DNA of 64,000 nucleotides from Prionace glauca. Lineage: Eukaryota > Chordata > Chondrichthyes > Carcharhiniformes > Carcharhinidae. Shown in pieces: positions 42,620-52,370 of the stretch (position 1 is the stretch's first letter; the number at the start of each line of letters is the position of its first letter). Both the position numbers and the translations under genes were made by a program. The notes under the pieces were generated by a model. It had not been told where the DNA came from. It saw only the letters and a list, made by a program, of their open reading frames with translations, and ran no database searches. The stretch is taken from NCBI GenBank assembly GCA_037974335.1, contig CM075760.1:40340603-40404602 (forward strand), in the 5' to 3' direction.

Positions 42620-43160
42620 ATTGCTTTTCAAATTGCAGGCAGTAACTAGTGGGGTGCCACAAGGTTTGGTGCTGGGACCCCAACTATTCATTATACAGAT
42701 ATATATATATATAGTAACGATTTGGATGAGGAAACAAAATGTAACATCTCAAAGTTTATAGGTGATACCAAGTTGGGTGGGAGGGTGAACTGCGACGAGG
42801 ATGCAGGTTTTCGAGTTTGTTAATTTATATACGAAAACACGAATATCAATTATTTTCTTCAGACAGATCGAAATTTAAATTGGCAGACTGAATTATATTG
42901 TTCTTTGATGTTCAGGCTTTGATGTTCTGAAGGATGCAGAGATCCTTCAGAATGATCTGGACAGGTTGGGTGAGTGGGCTAATCAATTGCATATCAGTAT
43001 AATTTGGATAAGTGTGAGGTTATTCACATTGGAAACAAAAACAGGAAGGCAGATTACTACCTGAATTGCAGTAAATTGGGAGAGGGGAGTGTGCAATGGG
43101 ACCTGGATGTCCTTGTGCACCAGTCACTGAAGTAAGCATGCAGGTGCTTACAGAAGGCAA
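42620..43160 (+). mobile_element. CR1-like LINE relic split by an insert
   Basis: TAGTGGGGTGCCACAAGG to TGTGCACCAGTCACTG, of the same lineage as 27425-28645. A 125-bp sequence (42806-42930) interrupts it. Confidence 0.65.
42806..42930 (+). mobile_element. 125-bp insert with 8-bp target-site duplication
   Basis: Flanked by AGGATGCA on both sides (42798-42805 and 42931-42938). The sequence begins GGTTTTCGAGTTTGTTAATT. A related, unflanked stretch lies at 43974-44110 (GGTTTTCGGGTTTGTTAATT). No terminal inverted repeat is evident. Confidence 0.6.
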
Positions 43161-43384
43161 AAATCATAATACACTATTTCAACAATCTGCTAAACTGTTT
43201 GAACGAACATGCTTCATCACGTATTGTCCCACAGCACCACCAGTATGATCAGGAACATGTCTGGCTGAATCTCTCTCAGTGAATGGGATTGGAATGAGTC
43301 AGAGATTGAGAAGTAGAGAGGGAAAGCGGACTCTGTTCAGCACATTGCTCCACCCACACACTGCAGGAGGCAGGGCCATTGTGA

Positions 43385-43850
43385 CCTTATGTAGCTTATG
43401 AGGAGAGGTTGAATAGACTGGGCCTGTACTCGTTGGAGTTTGGAAGGCTGAAAGGGGATCTTAAAGAGACTTACAAGATAATGAAGGGACTAGATAGAAG
43501 GGGTTGAGGTAGATTCTTTCTACTTAGAAAGGAAACCAGAACTAGAGGGCACAGCCTCAAAATAAGGGAGGGGGACAGTTTAGAACAGAGTTGAGGAGGA
43601 ACTTCTCTCTGAGGGTGGTGAATCTCTGGAATTCGCTGCCCATTGAAATGCTGGAGGCTACCTCGTTGAATATGTTTAAGTCACGGGTAGATAGATTTTT
43701 GATCGATAAGGGAATTAAGGTTTATGGGGAGCAGACGGGTAACTGGAATTGATCCACTTCAGATCTGCCATGATCTTATTGAATGGCGGGGCAGGCTAGA
43801 AGGGCTAGATTGCCTATTCCTGCTCCGATTTATGTTCTTATGACCTCACT
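43385..43850 (+). mobile_element. CR1 3' fragment
   Basis: ATGAGGAGAGGTTGAATAGA to GGCGGGGCAGGCTAGAAGGG and a TTATGTTCTTATG-like tail. Related to but older than the TTCTTATG-tail copies. Confidence 0.75.
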
Positions 43851-43973
43851 CAGGAAACCGTTCCTATTAGCTTAGCGGTTGGACCCAGGAAATTTTCCAA
43901 TTAGCAGGCTTGGATTTGGAGCCCTCTCCTGGCGGATTCTGCTCAATTCTTTTTTAGAATGGGAATCCTGAGA

Positions 43974-44110
43974 GGTTTTCGGGTTTGTTAATTTACATAC
44001 CAAAACACGAGTATCAAGCATCTTTTTCAGAGAGGTATAAATTGAAATTGGTGAGACTGAAGTATATTGTGATAAACATTGACTGAATGTTGATGTTCAG
44101 GCAATGTTTA
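43974..44110 (+). repeat. Second copy of the 42806 element
   Basis: Direct-repeat relative of 42806-42930: GGTTTTCGGGTTTGTTAATT, AAACACGAGTATCAAGC, ATTGATGTTCAGGC-like end. Its borders are unclear. Confidence 0.5.
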
Positions 44111-45240
44111 TCACTATTTAGGAACCATAATATCACCATTTAGTGAGACTATCCAGATATTGGAGAAAGTAAACTGGAATAGTTCCACGGATTACAGCAT
44201 TCAATGATCAGATGACTTGTGAAACTGAAATTTCTTTCTTTTATCAAATAATGAAACGAGTTTCTTAATTTCTTTTTTGCTCAGATTTTGCAATCTGAGC
44301 AAAGAAAATTGCTCAGATTTTTTTTTAAATTGATGCAATAGATCACGCAAAACTGTTTTAATCAATATCTCGTTCGATAATCCAAGTATGTCAGTTTAAG
44401 AGAAGGAAAAACATAGAATGATCTTATTCCCTTCTGCACTGTCAGTTGTTCAAAGAATCCTGTCTGTGAGAAAAATAAGGGGATGAAAGATGACTTGGCG
44501 AACTCTTCCAAAGAGGCACAGATAGGATGAATGGCCTCATTCGGCGCTCCAAGGTTCTATGATTCTCATTGCTTTGTGTCCCAGCCGCTCTATTTATTGT
44601 TAGACACCTGAACAACGAACAGATGCGGGATGGTTAGACACCTTTGTAGATTCAACCGTCGCTATTTCCACTCCACCAGCTCCGAGTGCAGCTGAGAGTC
44701 ACCGCACACTTTGTTCAATATTGAATCGCCGTATCCCCTCCCCACAACTTCCGTCTGCGACTCTCACCCTGACGCGATTGTGTGATTGGATAGATTGCTG
44801 CCGCTACTCCATTCCTCTCATTGGTTGGATGAGCGGTGCAGTGGGACGGGCATCTGTATTTCTATCTCTGACACAGGATTTCTCTCACTGCAGAGTTGCA
44901 GACTGAGGAAGGATCATGGTGAACTGTCTCACTCCGATCCTCAGTACGTTTTAATCATATAGACACCATGCACCGGCTGTGATAAATGGGACACACAGAT
45001 TAGAGAATGAGAATGTGTTGCTCAATAATTCAGATAGACAGGAAAAGATTATGAAAATACAAAATGTGAGTGAGGGCATAATAAACTGATTTGCGAAATT
45101 ACTCGGCAGTAGAAATGAAAGTTATAACGTACCTAAAACAATTTCTCTGTTGCTGCTCACTTGTTCATATTGAATGTTGTGTTATTTTAGTAACGACCCT
45201 GAACTCTCACAGGCTAAATAATTGCTTGTGTTTATCAGTG
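44110..45240. other. No certain gene; possible orphan V promoter and leader
   Basis: 44277-44287 and 44292-44302 are 11-bp inverted arms, with a third copy of the arm just after. CCAAT-like motifs and a short frame from ATG 44916 (MVNCLTPIL) before GTACGT might be a lone V leader, but no V exon follows and the peptide is too short to be sure. Confidence 0.3.
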
Positions 45241-45244
45241 CGGG

Positions 45245-45258
45245 AGCGCCCTCTGCTG
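45245..45258 (-). promoter_or_regulatory. CTCF-like motif, split from its V by a CR1
   Basis: Minus strand CAGCAGAGGGCGCT, a strong match to the CTCF core. It lies where the related V segments carry theirs 3' of the RSS, but a 1-kb CR1 (45281-46289) now separates it from the V at 46336. Confidence 0.45.
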
Positions 45259-45280
45259 ATCACTGACTGGAACTCCCAGT

Positions 45281-46289
45281 CATAAGAACATAAGAACATA
45301 AAAAATAGGAGCAGGAGTAGGCCATCTGGCCCTTCGAGCCTGCCCCGCCATTCAATAAGATCATGGCTGATCTGTCGTGACTCAGCTCCACCTTCCCGCC
45401 CTCTCCCCATAACCCTTAATCCCTTCTCTTATCAAAAACCCATCAACCCGTTTCTTAAAAATATTTAGCGAGGCAGCCTCCACCACTTCAACGGGCAGAG
45501 AATTCCAGAGATTCACCACCCTTTGAGTGAAGAAGTTCCTCCTCAACTCTGTTCTAAACCGCCCCCCCTTTATCTTGAGGCTGTGCCCCCTAGTCCTACT
45601 GTCTTTTTTGAGCGGGAACAGTCTCTCCACCTCTATCCTATCCATCCCATTCATCATCTTATACGTCTCAATGAGATCTCCCCTCATTCTTCTAAACTCT
45701 AACGAGTACAAGCCTAGTTTATTCAGCCTCTCCTCATAGCTCAATCCCCTCAACTCCGGTATCAGCCGAGTAAACCTCCTCTGCACTCCCTCCAGGGCCA
45801 AAATATCCTTGCGCAGGTGCGGCGCCCAAAACTGCACACAGTACTCCAGCTGCGGCCTCACCAATGCCCTATACAGCTGCAGCAAGACCTCCCTACTTTT
45901 ATATTCAATCCCCCTCGCTATGAAGGCCAGCATCCCATTCGCCTTCCTGACCACCTGCTGCACCTGCAAGCTGGGTTTTTGCGACTCATGCACAAGGACC
46001 CCGAGGTCCCTCTGCACCGTCGCCTGCTGCAGTTTTTAGCCCCGTAAGTAATAGTCCTTCCTACCATTCCTCCTACCAAAGTGGACCACCTCACACTTGC
46101 CAACATTAAATTCCATTTGCCATTTCCTGGCCCATTCGCCCAGCCTATCTAGATCCTTCTGCAGACTCTCCACACCCTCCGCACAATTTGCCTTTCCCCC
46201 AATCTTGGTGTCATCAGCAAATTTCGACACCCTGCACTCGGTTCCCTCCTCCAGATCATCTATATAAATGGTAAATAGCTGAGGCCCCA
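45281..46289 (-). mobile_element. CR1 fragment inserted beside a V RSS
   Basis: 5'-truncated copy of the TTCTTATG-tail lineage. It has 211 open codons (46017-45382), and FADD and GPQLFTIYIDDLEEG lie further 5' on the minus strand, though a stop separates the two parts. Its broken 5' end is 6 bp from the V nonamer. Confidence 0.92.
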
Positions 46290-46295
46290 GCTTGG

Positions 46296-46335
46296 GGTTT
46301 TTGTCCGGGGTTCGCTGTATCTCTACACCACTGCG
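46296..46335 (-). other. RSS with 24-nt spacer
   Basis: Minus strand: heptamer CGCAGTG (46329-46335; 6 of 7), 24-nt spacer (46305-46328), perfect nonamer ACAAAAACC (46296-46304). Confidence 0.85.
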
Positions 46336-46760
46336 GGCTCCAATGGCACAGAAATACACGGCGCTGTCAGAGAGAAGCGTTCCGGCGATATTTAAAAGGA
46401 CCGTTTTCTTTCCTTTGTGCAAAACAGCAGAGAATCTATCCTGAGAATTTTCAGACGTGCCTCCCGTGCCATATACCGTCAATAAATGTTTCGGAGCTTC
46501 CCCGGGAGACTGAATGTACCAGAAGGAAGTCACAGCCCCAGCTATCAAGTAACTGCAGTTCAGTGTTATGGTCTGTCGATCCTGAACCGTTAATTCAAGG
46601 GGATCTTGGGACACTTCATCTTTGCCACTGGTTCCTGCAACAAGTTGCAAAATCTATTAAATATCCGGTGGAGAACGCTGGGAACAAGCAGTGACTATTT
46701 AAACACAAACTCACCGGACATCAAAACCAACAGTATTAGTAAAGAACATTGGGAGAACAT
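46336..46760 (-). CDS. TCR V segment (alpha/delta type), intact
   Basis: Leader exon 46760-46715 (MFSQCSLLILLVLMS), donor GTGAGT, 80-nt intron, acceptor CTTGTTGCAG, V exon 46634-46336. It begins GTSGKDEVSQ, with Cys in TLNCSYLI, Trp in SFWYIQSPGEAP (Arg of WYRQ replaced by Ile), FR3 RFSAVLHKGKKTVLLNIAG and second Cys in AVYFCAIGA. No lesion was seen. It is the only intact member of its subgroup (4123, 15995 and 52124 are broken). Confidence 0.88.
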
Positions 46761-46764
46761 GCTT

Positions 46765-47390
46765 CCTGCTTACGTATTCCACAAAATCAGCAGAACTGTA
46801 AAATTATTTCAACTCTTGTGCTCTGATGTGAAGAAGTAATTTTATATCATGAGCAAGTCCTCATTTATTGGAAGTTTAAGAGGCCAAAGACAGGATTGGC
46901 TTGTTGCGCAGTGTTGTCAATCACTGGCCACTGAACAACATTGGTTGTAGCCCAATGACTTTATCTGACTGTTTCTCTGTTTGCTCCTGGCTATCTTCCT
47001 CTGTGCCTCCGGTTCTCTGTTCGGCTCAATGTTCTTCCTGCACTCTCAATATTTTGTCCTCTAGTGTCTGTCCCCTCTCTCTGTGTCTCAGATCCTCTCT
47101 CTCCCCCAACCGCTTTCCAGGGAGACTGTAGAATTTCTCACAGTCTCCCATTTCAATAAATTCTCCAAGTCCCATTAGGGGGCAGCTGACAGTTAGACAA
47201 AATATCATAACGACAAGTCTGAGAAAAATTGAAGCACGTGCACTGAAATCCGGCAATCTGTCAGATAAATGTGTGTTAGAAGTGAAATTTACATTCCTTC
47301 GATGTGTGCAGACAGCTTTATTAAGAATTCGAATCTTATCAGTATTGCTGTGGTTTCAAATTTTGTTACACAAATCTCGTTTAACAGAAC
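46765..47390. other. No gene recognised; CTCF-like motif
   Basis: Flank of the minus-strand V. CCATTAGGGGGCAG at 47172-47185 differs from the CTCF core at one position. Otherwise unassigned. Confidence 0.4.
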
Positions 47391-47393
47391 ATA

Positions 47394-47695
47394 GAACCCT
47401 ACAGTGCAGAAAGAAGCCCTTTGAATCTGCACCGAACACAATCCCACTCAAGCCCTACACCCTTATCCCTACTTATTATACCCACTACTCCCTCTAACCG
47501 ACACATCCTTGGACACGAAGGGGCAATTTCTTAGTATGGCCAATCAACCTAACCCGCACATCTTTGGACTGTGGGAGGAAACCCACGCAGGCACGAGAAG
47601 AATGTGCAAACTCCACACAGACAGTGACCCAAGCCAGGAATCGAACTCAGGACCCGAGAGCTGTGGAGCAGCAGTGCTAACCACCGTACCGCCCC
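47394..47695 (-). mobile_element. SINE, reverse orientation
   Basis: AGAACCCTACAGTGCAGAAA at the left, GCTAACCACCGTACCGCCCC at the right. An internal gap removes part of the central block relative to 30426-30764. Confidence 0.85.
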
Positions 47696-47752
47696 AAAAA
47701 GCCTGGGACATTCAAAACAAGTATAGCAATTAATTGATGAGGATTCAAACTG

Positions 47753-47904
47753 ACGGTCGTATTAGTATCGTGCATGGGTCCACCTGAATTAAGTATATTA
47801 TAATTATAAAATATTACAATATAATATGATTAATATATTATAATATCTTATAATTATAATATACTTAATTCAGGTGGACCCATGCACGATACTAATACGA
47901 CTGT
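47753..47904. repeat. Near-perfect 56-bp inverted repeat
   Basis: Arms 47753-47808 and 47849-47904 match at 55 of 56 positions around a 40-bp AT-rich centre. The 20-25 bp after the right arm (47905-47929) are also an inverse copy of part of the centre (47808-47830). It can form a cruciform. Confidence 0.9.
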
Positions 47905-48042
47905 CATATTATATTGTAATATAATATTTTACAGTAAGAATAAGGAACAGAAAGAAGTACAGCAGCATAATCCTGCAACGAGATCCTTCAGTAATCTGAG
48001 AATTCACTGATCTCCGAAGAAGAGGCCATTTACCTTACATCA

Positions 48043-48057
48043 CCACCAGAGGGAGCT
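48043..48057 (+). promoter_or_regulatory. CTCF-like motif
   Basis: CCACCAGAGGGAGCT, identical to the motif 3' of the V at 15995. No V is seen directly upstream here. Confidence 0.4.
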
Positions 48058-48134
48058 CCCTCGCCGCGTTTTTGTGTTTGCTGTATCAGGAACGGGTCCC
48101 AAAACACATGGAAATGTTAGAGAGACATAATCCA

Positions 48135-48350
48135 AGAGAACAGGATGAATTGCTGGATTACACAGAGAAATGATACAGAGCAATACTGTAGGAGGAAATT
48201 GCTTTAATTGTTGGATTATAAAGTGAAATATTACAGAACAGAAATCTAGGCAAACTGGATTAATTCCTGGATTACTCACGATGTGCCCAGAATAGTAATC
48301 CAGGAGAACTGGATTAATTGTTAAAATACATTGTAATATCTTACAAATCA
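48135..48350 (+). repeat. About 56-bp imperfect tandem repeat, four units
   Basis: Units carrying a TAATTGTTGGATTA-like core start near 48147, 48205, 48261 and 48315, spaced 58, 56 and 54 bp. Confidence 0.6.
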
Positions 48351-48359
48351 GATAGAGAT

Positions 48360-48880
48360 GCTAAATTTGCTGACAACTCAAAGATAGGTAGGAAAATAAG
48401 TGATGCAGTGGATGTAAGGAGACGATAAAGGAAATAAATAGATTATAATATCTAAATGATCACAACATTCTGAGGTACAGAGGGATTGGGCTGTCCTAGG
48501 GCAATATGTCGAAAGGAACTAATGTACAGGTACTGTAATTAATTACAAACATCAGAAAATGTTACCATTTACTGCGAAGTAGTCTATTGTACAATATAAA
48601 GAGTGTGATTTCATTGTACAGGGCATTGGTGAGACCACCCCTGGGGTATTGTGCACAATACTTAACTCCTTATGTAAAGAAAGATCGTAACGCGTTACAG
48701 AACATTTGGAGTAGGGTTGCTACTGGGTACGTCTATCTGCATAAGCGGAAAGAATCGTGATTTTTGGTTTATATCCATTTGAGTTTCAAAAATTCAGAGA
48801 TAACATAATTGAAACCTTTAAAACGCTAAGGGGTATTAACGGTGTGGGTGTGGAGATCATTGTTCCTCGTGTCCGTATTG
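48360..48880 (+). mobile_element. CR1-like relic in the J/M cassette
   Basis: Counterpart of 39290-39760; shares TACAGGGCATTGGTGAGACC and ATTGTGCACAATACTTAACT. Confidence 0.6.
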
Positions 48881-49172
48881 TAGCTGTACTGGATATTTCT
48901 GGGCTCTTATATATCTCAGCGTGGAAATGTCTGGGCTCTTGGCTCTCCAGCAGTTCAAATGCGGCTGTACTGTCCACGGGAGGGCGCTCTCTGATCGCTT
49001 ATCAAACACCAGAGTGGCCTTCTTCAGAGAGCGACTATTTGCAGGTATAAAAATGGGCGGGGAAAATAAATCTCAGCCAGTTGCATTAGACCTTGCTGAT
49101 TCTTCCAATTTGTCACATTCCAGGTCTGGGACAGAGATCATCGTTTCTATTCCTGGAGCTCAGACTGGAACG

Positions 49173-49954
49173 CGGGGGGTGAAAATGTTCCTCATTCTGT
49201 TTATTGCACTGATCACAGGTCAGTGATTTTGATCACAGATTGAAAAGTATATTGCAAACCTTGTGTAATTTCCTTTGCTCAAATCTGTGTGACTATTGTT
49301 TTCCTCTGATTCCTAACCCACTACGTCAGCTGTTTATTTTCAGAGATGAGAAATGGAGACTCAATGTCTCACTCAGGATCAGAGGGTGAAAATTCAGCAA
49401 TACCCTGCAGTTACTCTGTGCCGAGTTCAGCTGTACAACACGGCCTGTTCTGGTATCATAGAACCCTACAGTGTAGAAAGAGGCCCTTCGGCCCATCGGG
49501 TCTGCACCGAACATAATGCCACCCAAGCCCTACCCCCTTATCCCTACATATTATACCCATTAATCCCTCTAACTTACACTAAGGGGAAATTCAGCATGCC
49601 CAATCAACCTAACCTGCACATCTTTCAACTGGGGGAGGGAACCGGAGCACCCGGACGAACCCCACGCAGACACGAGGAGAATGTGCAAACTCCGCACAGA
49701 CAGCGAGCCGAGCCAGGAACTAAACCCAGGACCCTGGAGCTGTGAAGCAGCAGTGCTAGCCACTGTGCTACCGTGCCGCCCTATCAGCGGTATCCACATC
49801 AAACTCCTCAGCATCTGGTCAAAAGGTTTGCCGCTATGGATCCCGGCTTTGGACACTTCAGCGGGAATATTAACCAGACACAACACACTTCTCATTTGTC
49901 CATGAAAGATCTGAAGATGATAAACAGCACCGTGTATGACTGTGCACCCAGACC
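49173..49954 (+). pseudogene. TCR V pseudogene interrupted by a SINE
   Basis: Leader exon 49173-49218 aligns with MRVKIFLTLV of the V at 40045, but the ATG is CGG. An in-frame ATG survives at 49185 (MFLILFIALIT). V exon from 49344: Cys in IPCSYSVP, FR2 starts LFWY and is then cut by a SINE. It resumes QRYPHQTPQHLV to NSTVYDCAPRP (Tyr-Tyr-Cys became Tyr-Asp-Cys). The RSS is weak. Confidence 0.88.
49459..49781 (-). mobile_element. Full-length SINE inside a V exon
   Basis: 323 bp in reverse orientation, flanked by TATCA on both sides (49454-49458 and 49782-49786), a 5-bp target-site duplication in the WYQR codons of FR2. Confidence 0.93.
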
Positions 49955-49993
49955 CATAGCGAATGAGGCTCCCGCGGGCCTTATGCAAAAATT
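49955..49993 (+). other. Eroded 23-RSS
   Basis: Heptamer CATAGCG (49955-49961; 5 of 7), 23-nt spacer, nonamer GCAAAAATT (49985-49993). Confidence 0.7.
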
Positions 49994-50309
49994 CGGTGAT
50001 CGAGGCTTCAGGATCAGGAAAAATGAATTTGATATATGAAAATGCACAGAAAATGAAGGGGACAGTACAGCCATTATCAGTGATGTGAAATGTCACATTT
50101 GCCGTCGTATTATTTCCGATTCAAACCCAATCCTTCCCCAATCCCATCCGCACAAATCTGCAGATTACCCCGGGTGACTAACTTCCTTAATCTGTACCTA
50201 GAAAAATCTGAGCTGCCCATCCGTCAGCCGACGCACTTTAAAGGTAATCTATTATCAAATGCAGCTTCAGGATTGTCCCATTTTAAAGTCCGTGGAGCAG
50301 AAATAATGA

Positions 50310-50505
50310 CTGATTGAGGAATGATATTCTTGCTATGGAGGGGTTACAGAGAAGGTTTACGATGTTGATTCCTGGGATGGCAGGTCTGTCATTTGAGGAC
50401 AGAATAAATCCATTAGGGTTATATTCACTGAAGTTTCAAGGAGTGAGAGGGGATCTCACAGAAACTTATCAAATTCTGACAGGGTTAGACAGGGTACATT
50501 TGGAA
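50310..50505 (+). mobile_element. Short CR1-like fragment
   Basis: Reads LAMEGLQRRFTMLIPGMAGL to RGDLTETYQILTGLDRV, the CR1 C-terminal region. Lies 190 bp 5' of the next V leader. Confidence 0.75.
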
Positions 50506-50695
50506 CCCTGTTCCCCGGCTCTGAGTGTTTCCAACCATTGGCAGCCAGCTCACCAGCCTGCCTATTCTCAATGTCACTGGGAACATCAGGAAGTGAAGTG
50601 AAAACATCCTGAGACTCAGAGCAGATTACTGAGGGCGGGGTTTAGAACATGTCTTCAAAATCCCCAACTCCTCTTCTACAGAGCAGACAGAGACA

Positions 50696-51159
50696 ATGCG
50701 GCTGCTCAGCATCTGGGTTGTGTGGGCAATATTTCTGACAGGTAAATGTGGACCAAACACATTTCAACTTTGTTTTTTTACATTTTTGAAACATGGTGTA
50801 AAACAAAATGTTCTCCATTCGCCAGTCACACCTTTTTATATTTATTTTTCAGATCTGATTTATGGAGATTCTGTCACTCAGTCGCCTTCCTCAGATGATG
50901 GGACAGAAGGAGAAGCGGTGACTTTAAATTGTAAATATGATACTAAACAGAGCGGCTACTATCTATACTGGTACCGGCAGCACCCAGACTCACAGCCTGA
51001 GTTTATATTGTGGAAATACTCGGGAGGCAGTGAAGATAAAGCCGATTTTGCCAAAAGCCGTTTCTCTGCTGAGCTCCAAACTGAGAATAAATTCACCAGT
51101 TTAACTGTCCGGGGTCTGAAGCTGGCTGACGCCGCCGTGTATTACTGCGCTTTCAGACT
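50696..51159 (+). CDS. TCR V segment (alpha/delta type), intact
   Basis: Leader exon 50696-50741 (MRLLSIWVVWAIFLT), donor GTAAAT, 111-nt intron, acceptor TTATTTTTCAG, V exon 50853-51159. Cys in TLNCKYDT, Trp in LYWYRQHPDSQPEF, KADFAKSRFSAELQ in FR3, second Cys in AVYYCAFR. The intron is a multiple of three and has no in-frame stop, so an unspliced transcript would remain readable. Closest relatives are at 5309, 19131 and 52889. Confidence 0.93.
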
Positions 51160-51198
51160 CACAGTGACAGAAAACAAGCTCAGCCCTGTACCAAAACT
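51160..51198 (+). other. 23-RSS of V 50696-51159
   Basis: CACAGTG (51160-51166), 23-nt spacer, ACCAAAACT (51190-51198; 7 of 9). Confidence 0.9.
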
Positions 51199-51476
51199 GT
51201 TCTTTTTACTGCAGAATGCAGCTGCTATCTGTTGTCGCTCGTGTAGAATCGCGGTCGGTGTAGCCACAATGCACAGAGAAAGGAAAACAAACCAACTTCG
51301 AATGAAACTGTTCCCAGGGGCAGCTACACAAACAAACTGCCGATTTCAATCCGACAAACAGATCAGCACAGAGTCATATTTGAAGATCCCCGTTCTAATC
51401 CCTGCCTTTAGTAATCTGTTCTCTGCCCTCAGGATGTTTTCGCCCCACTTCCGTCTGTGTCTCTGGTTCTTTATGA

Positions 51477-51487
51477 CCAGTAGGGGG
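51477..51487 (+). promoter_or_regulatory. CTCF-like motif
   Basis: CCAGTAGGGGG fits the CTCF core; 279 bp 3' of the V nonamer. Confidence 0.35.
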
Positions 51488-51489
51488 TA

Positions 51490-52080
51490 ATCTCGGGCTG
51501 ACTCGGAAGAAAAGGGTCTGAGCCCCGCTACAGTCAGTGTCTTCACAGGGGTATGGCGACACTTTTAGAGGCTGGGGGAGGAGGAAGAGGTGGTCGGGGA
51601 ATATAATCCTGGTCTGCAGATTACAATAAGAAAAATTGTTATTTCTGACAGGAGCCGCGTCAACCTTTTGTAAACATTCTGAAGCTCAGTGGGCACAAAA
51701 TCTACTTGGGGTTGGTTTAAAGATCACATTCACCACTTTGCGAAATCTATTCAATGTGTACAATTCGGCAATGTATTTTGTTTAATTAAACTGTGTGAGC
51801 AGGCCGCGGTCAAAGGCTCCAGAAAACTGGGAAGGGATATGGAGAGAGGGTTGTTTAATGTTAGAGTCACGGTAAACACATTGAAAGGAAAAAAGTACAA
51901 TGAAGTAATGAAATAGATTTATGAAAGTTGCTCTCATAAAACTGTACTCTGGAGTTAATTAATACCATTCCGCAAATGTTCTTGACGTTGTTTTAGTTTT
52001 GAGGCTGCTGGTGACTCAGACTTACGAGGCGGAACTTTTGATTTTGTTTAGCAATGCGAGCGCTGTTTGGAACTTCCAGT
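51490..52080. other. No gene recognised
   Basis: AT-rich spacer. No exon, RNA or named repeat was seen. Confidence 0.4.
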
Positions 52081-52084
52081 GTGG

Positions 52085-52123
52085 GATTTTCGTCCTGATT
52101 CTGTTACTTCTCTGCTGGTTGTG
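52085..52123 (-). other. Eroded RSS of V relic
   Basis: Minus strand: heptamer CACAACC (52117-52123; 4 of 7), 23-nt spacer, nonamer ACGAAAATC (52085-52093; 7 of 9). Confidence 0.45.
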
Positions 52124-52370
52124 TAGCTCAGAAATGCAGTATAAGAGAAAACATCTCCGTGATATTTCAAGGGACCGTTTTGTACCTTTTGTGAAAATCA
52201 GCAGAGATCTTGTCTTGTACGTTTGGAGACATTTTTCAGCCCTCAGATAAGGAGAGAGTCTGGAGAATGTATCCACAAGATAGATCCCATCACTCCGAAC
52301 AGAGGAGTGAGATGTGAGGCTCACTTCAACTGAGCGATTGGATGCAACCTTTTAACGTGTATTTAATAAA
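52124..52370 (-). pseudogene. TCR V relic, minus strand
   Basis: On the minus strand AGATCTCTGCTGATTTTCAC, then AAAACGGTCCCTTGAAATAT and ATTTCTGAGC follow the FR3 of the V at 46336 (AGATTCTCTGCTGTTTTGCA, AAAACGGTCCTTTTAAATAT) with many changes and a deletion before the second Cys. TGGATACATTCTCCAGAC further 5' fits FR2. FR1 and leader were not found. Confidence 0.5.

Larger units (their letters stand above)
48440..50050 (+). repeat. Duplicated V cassette, copy 2 (pair at 39300-40570)
   Basis: Same order as copy 1. It differs by the 323-bp SINE insertion and a short in-frame deletion in FR1 of the V. Confidence 0.8.

Noticed and set aside
44916-44950. Possible V leader exon before GTACGT
   Set aside because: Peptide MVNCLTPIL is too short and no V exon or RSS follows; noted only as a low-confidence remark in the spacer entry.
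48135-48350. CRISPR-like spaced repeats
   Set aside because: Units are imperfect and adjacent, with no uniform repeat and unique spacers; a decayed minisatellite in a vertebrate locus.
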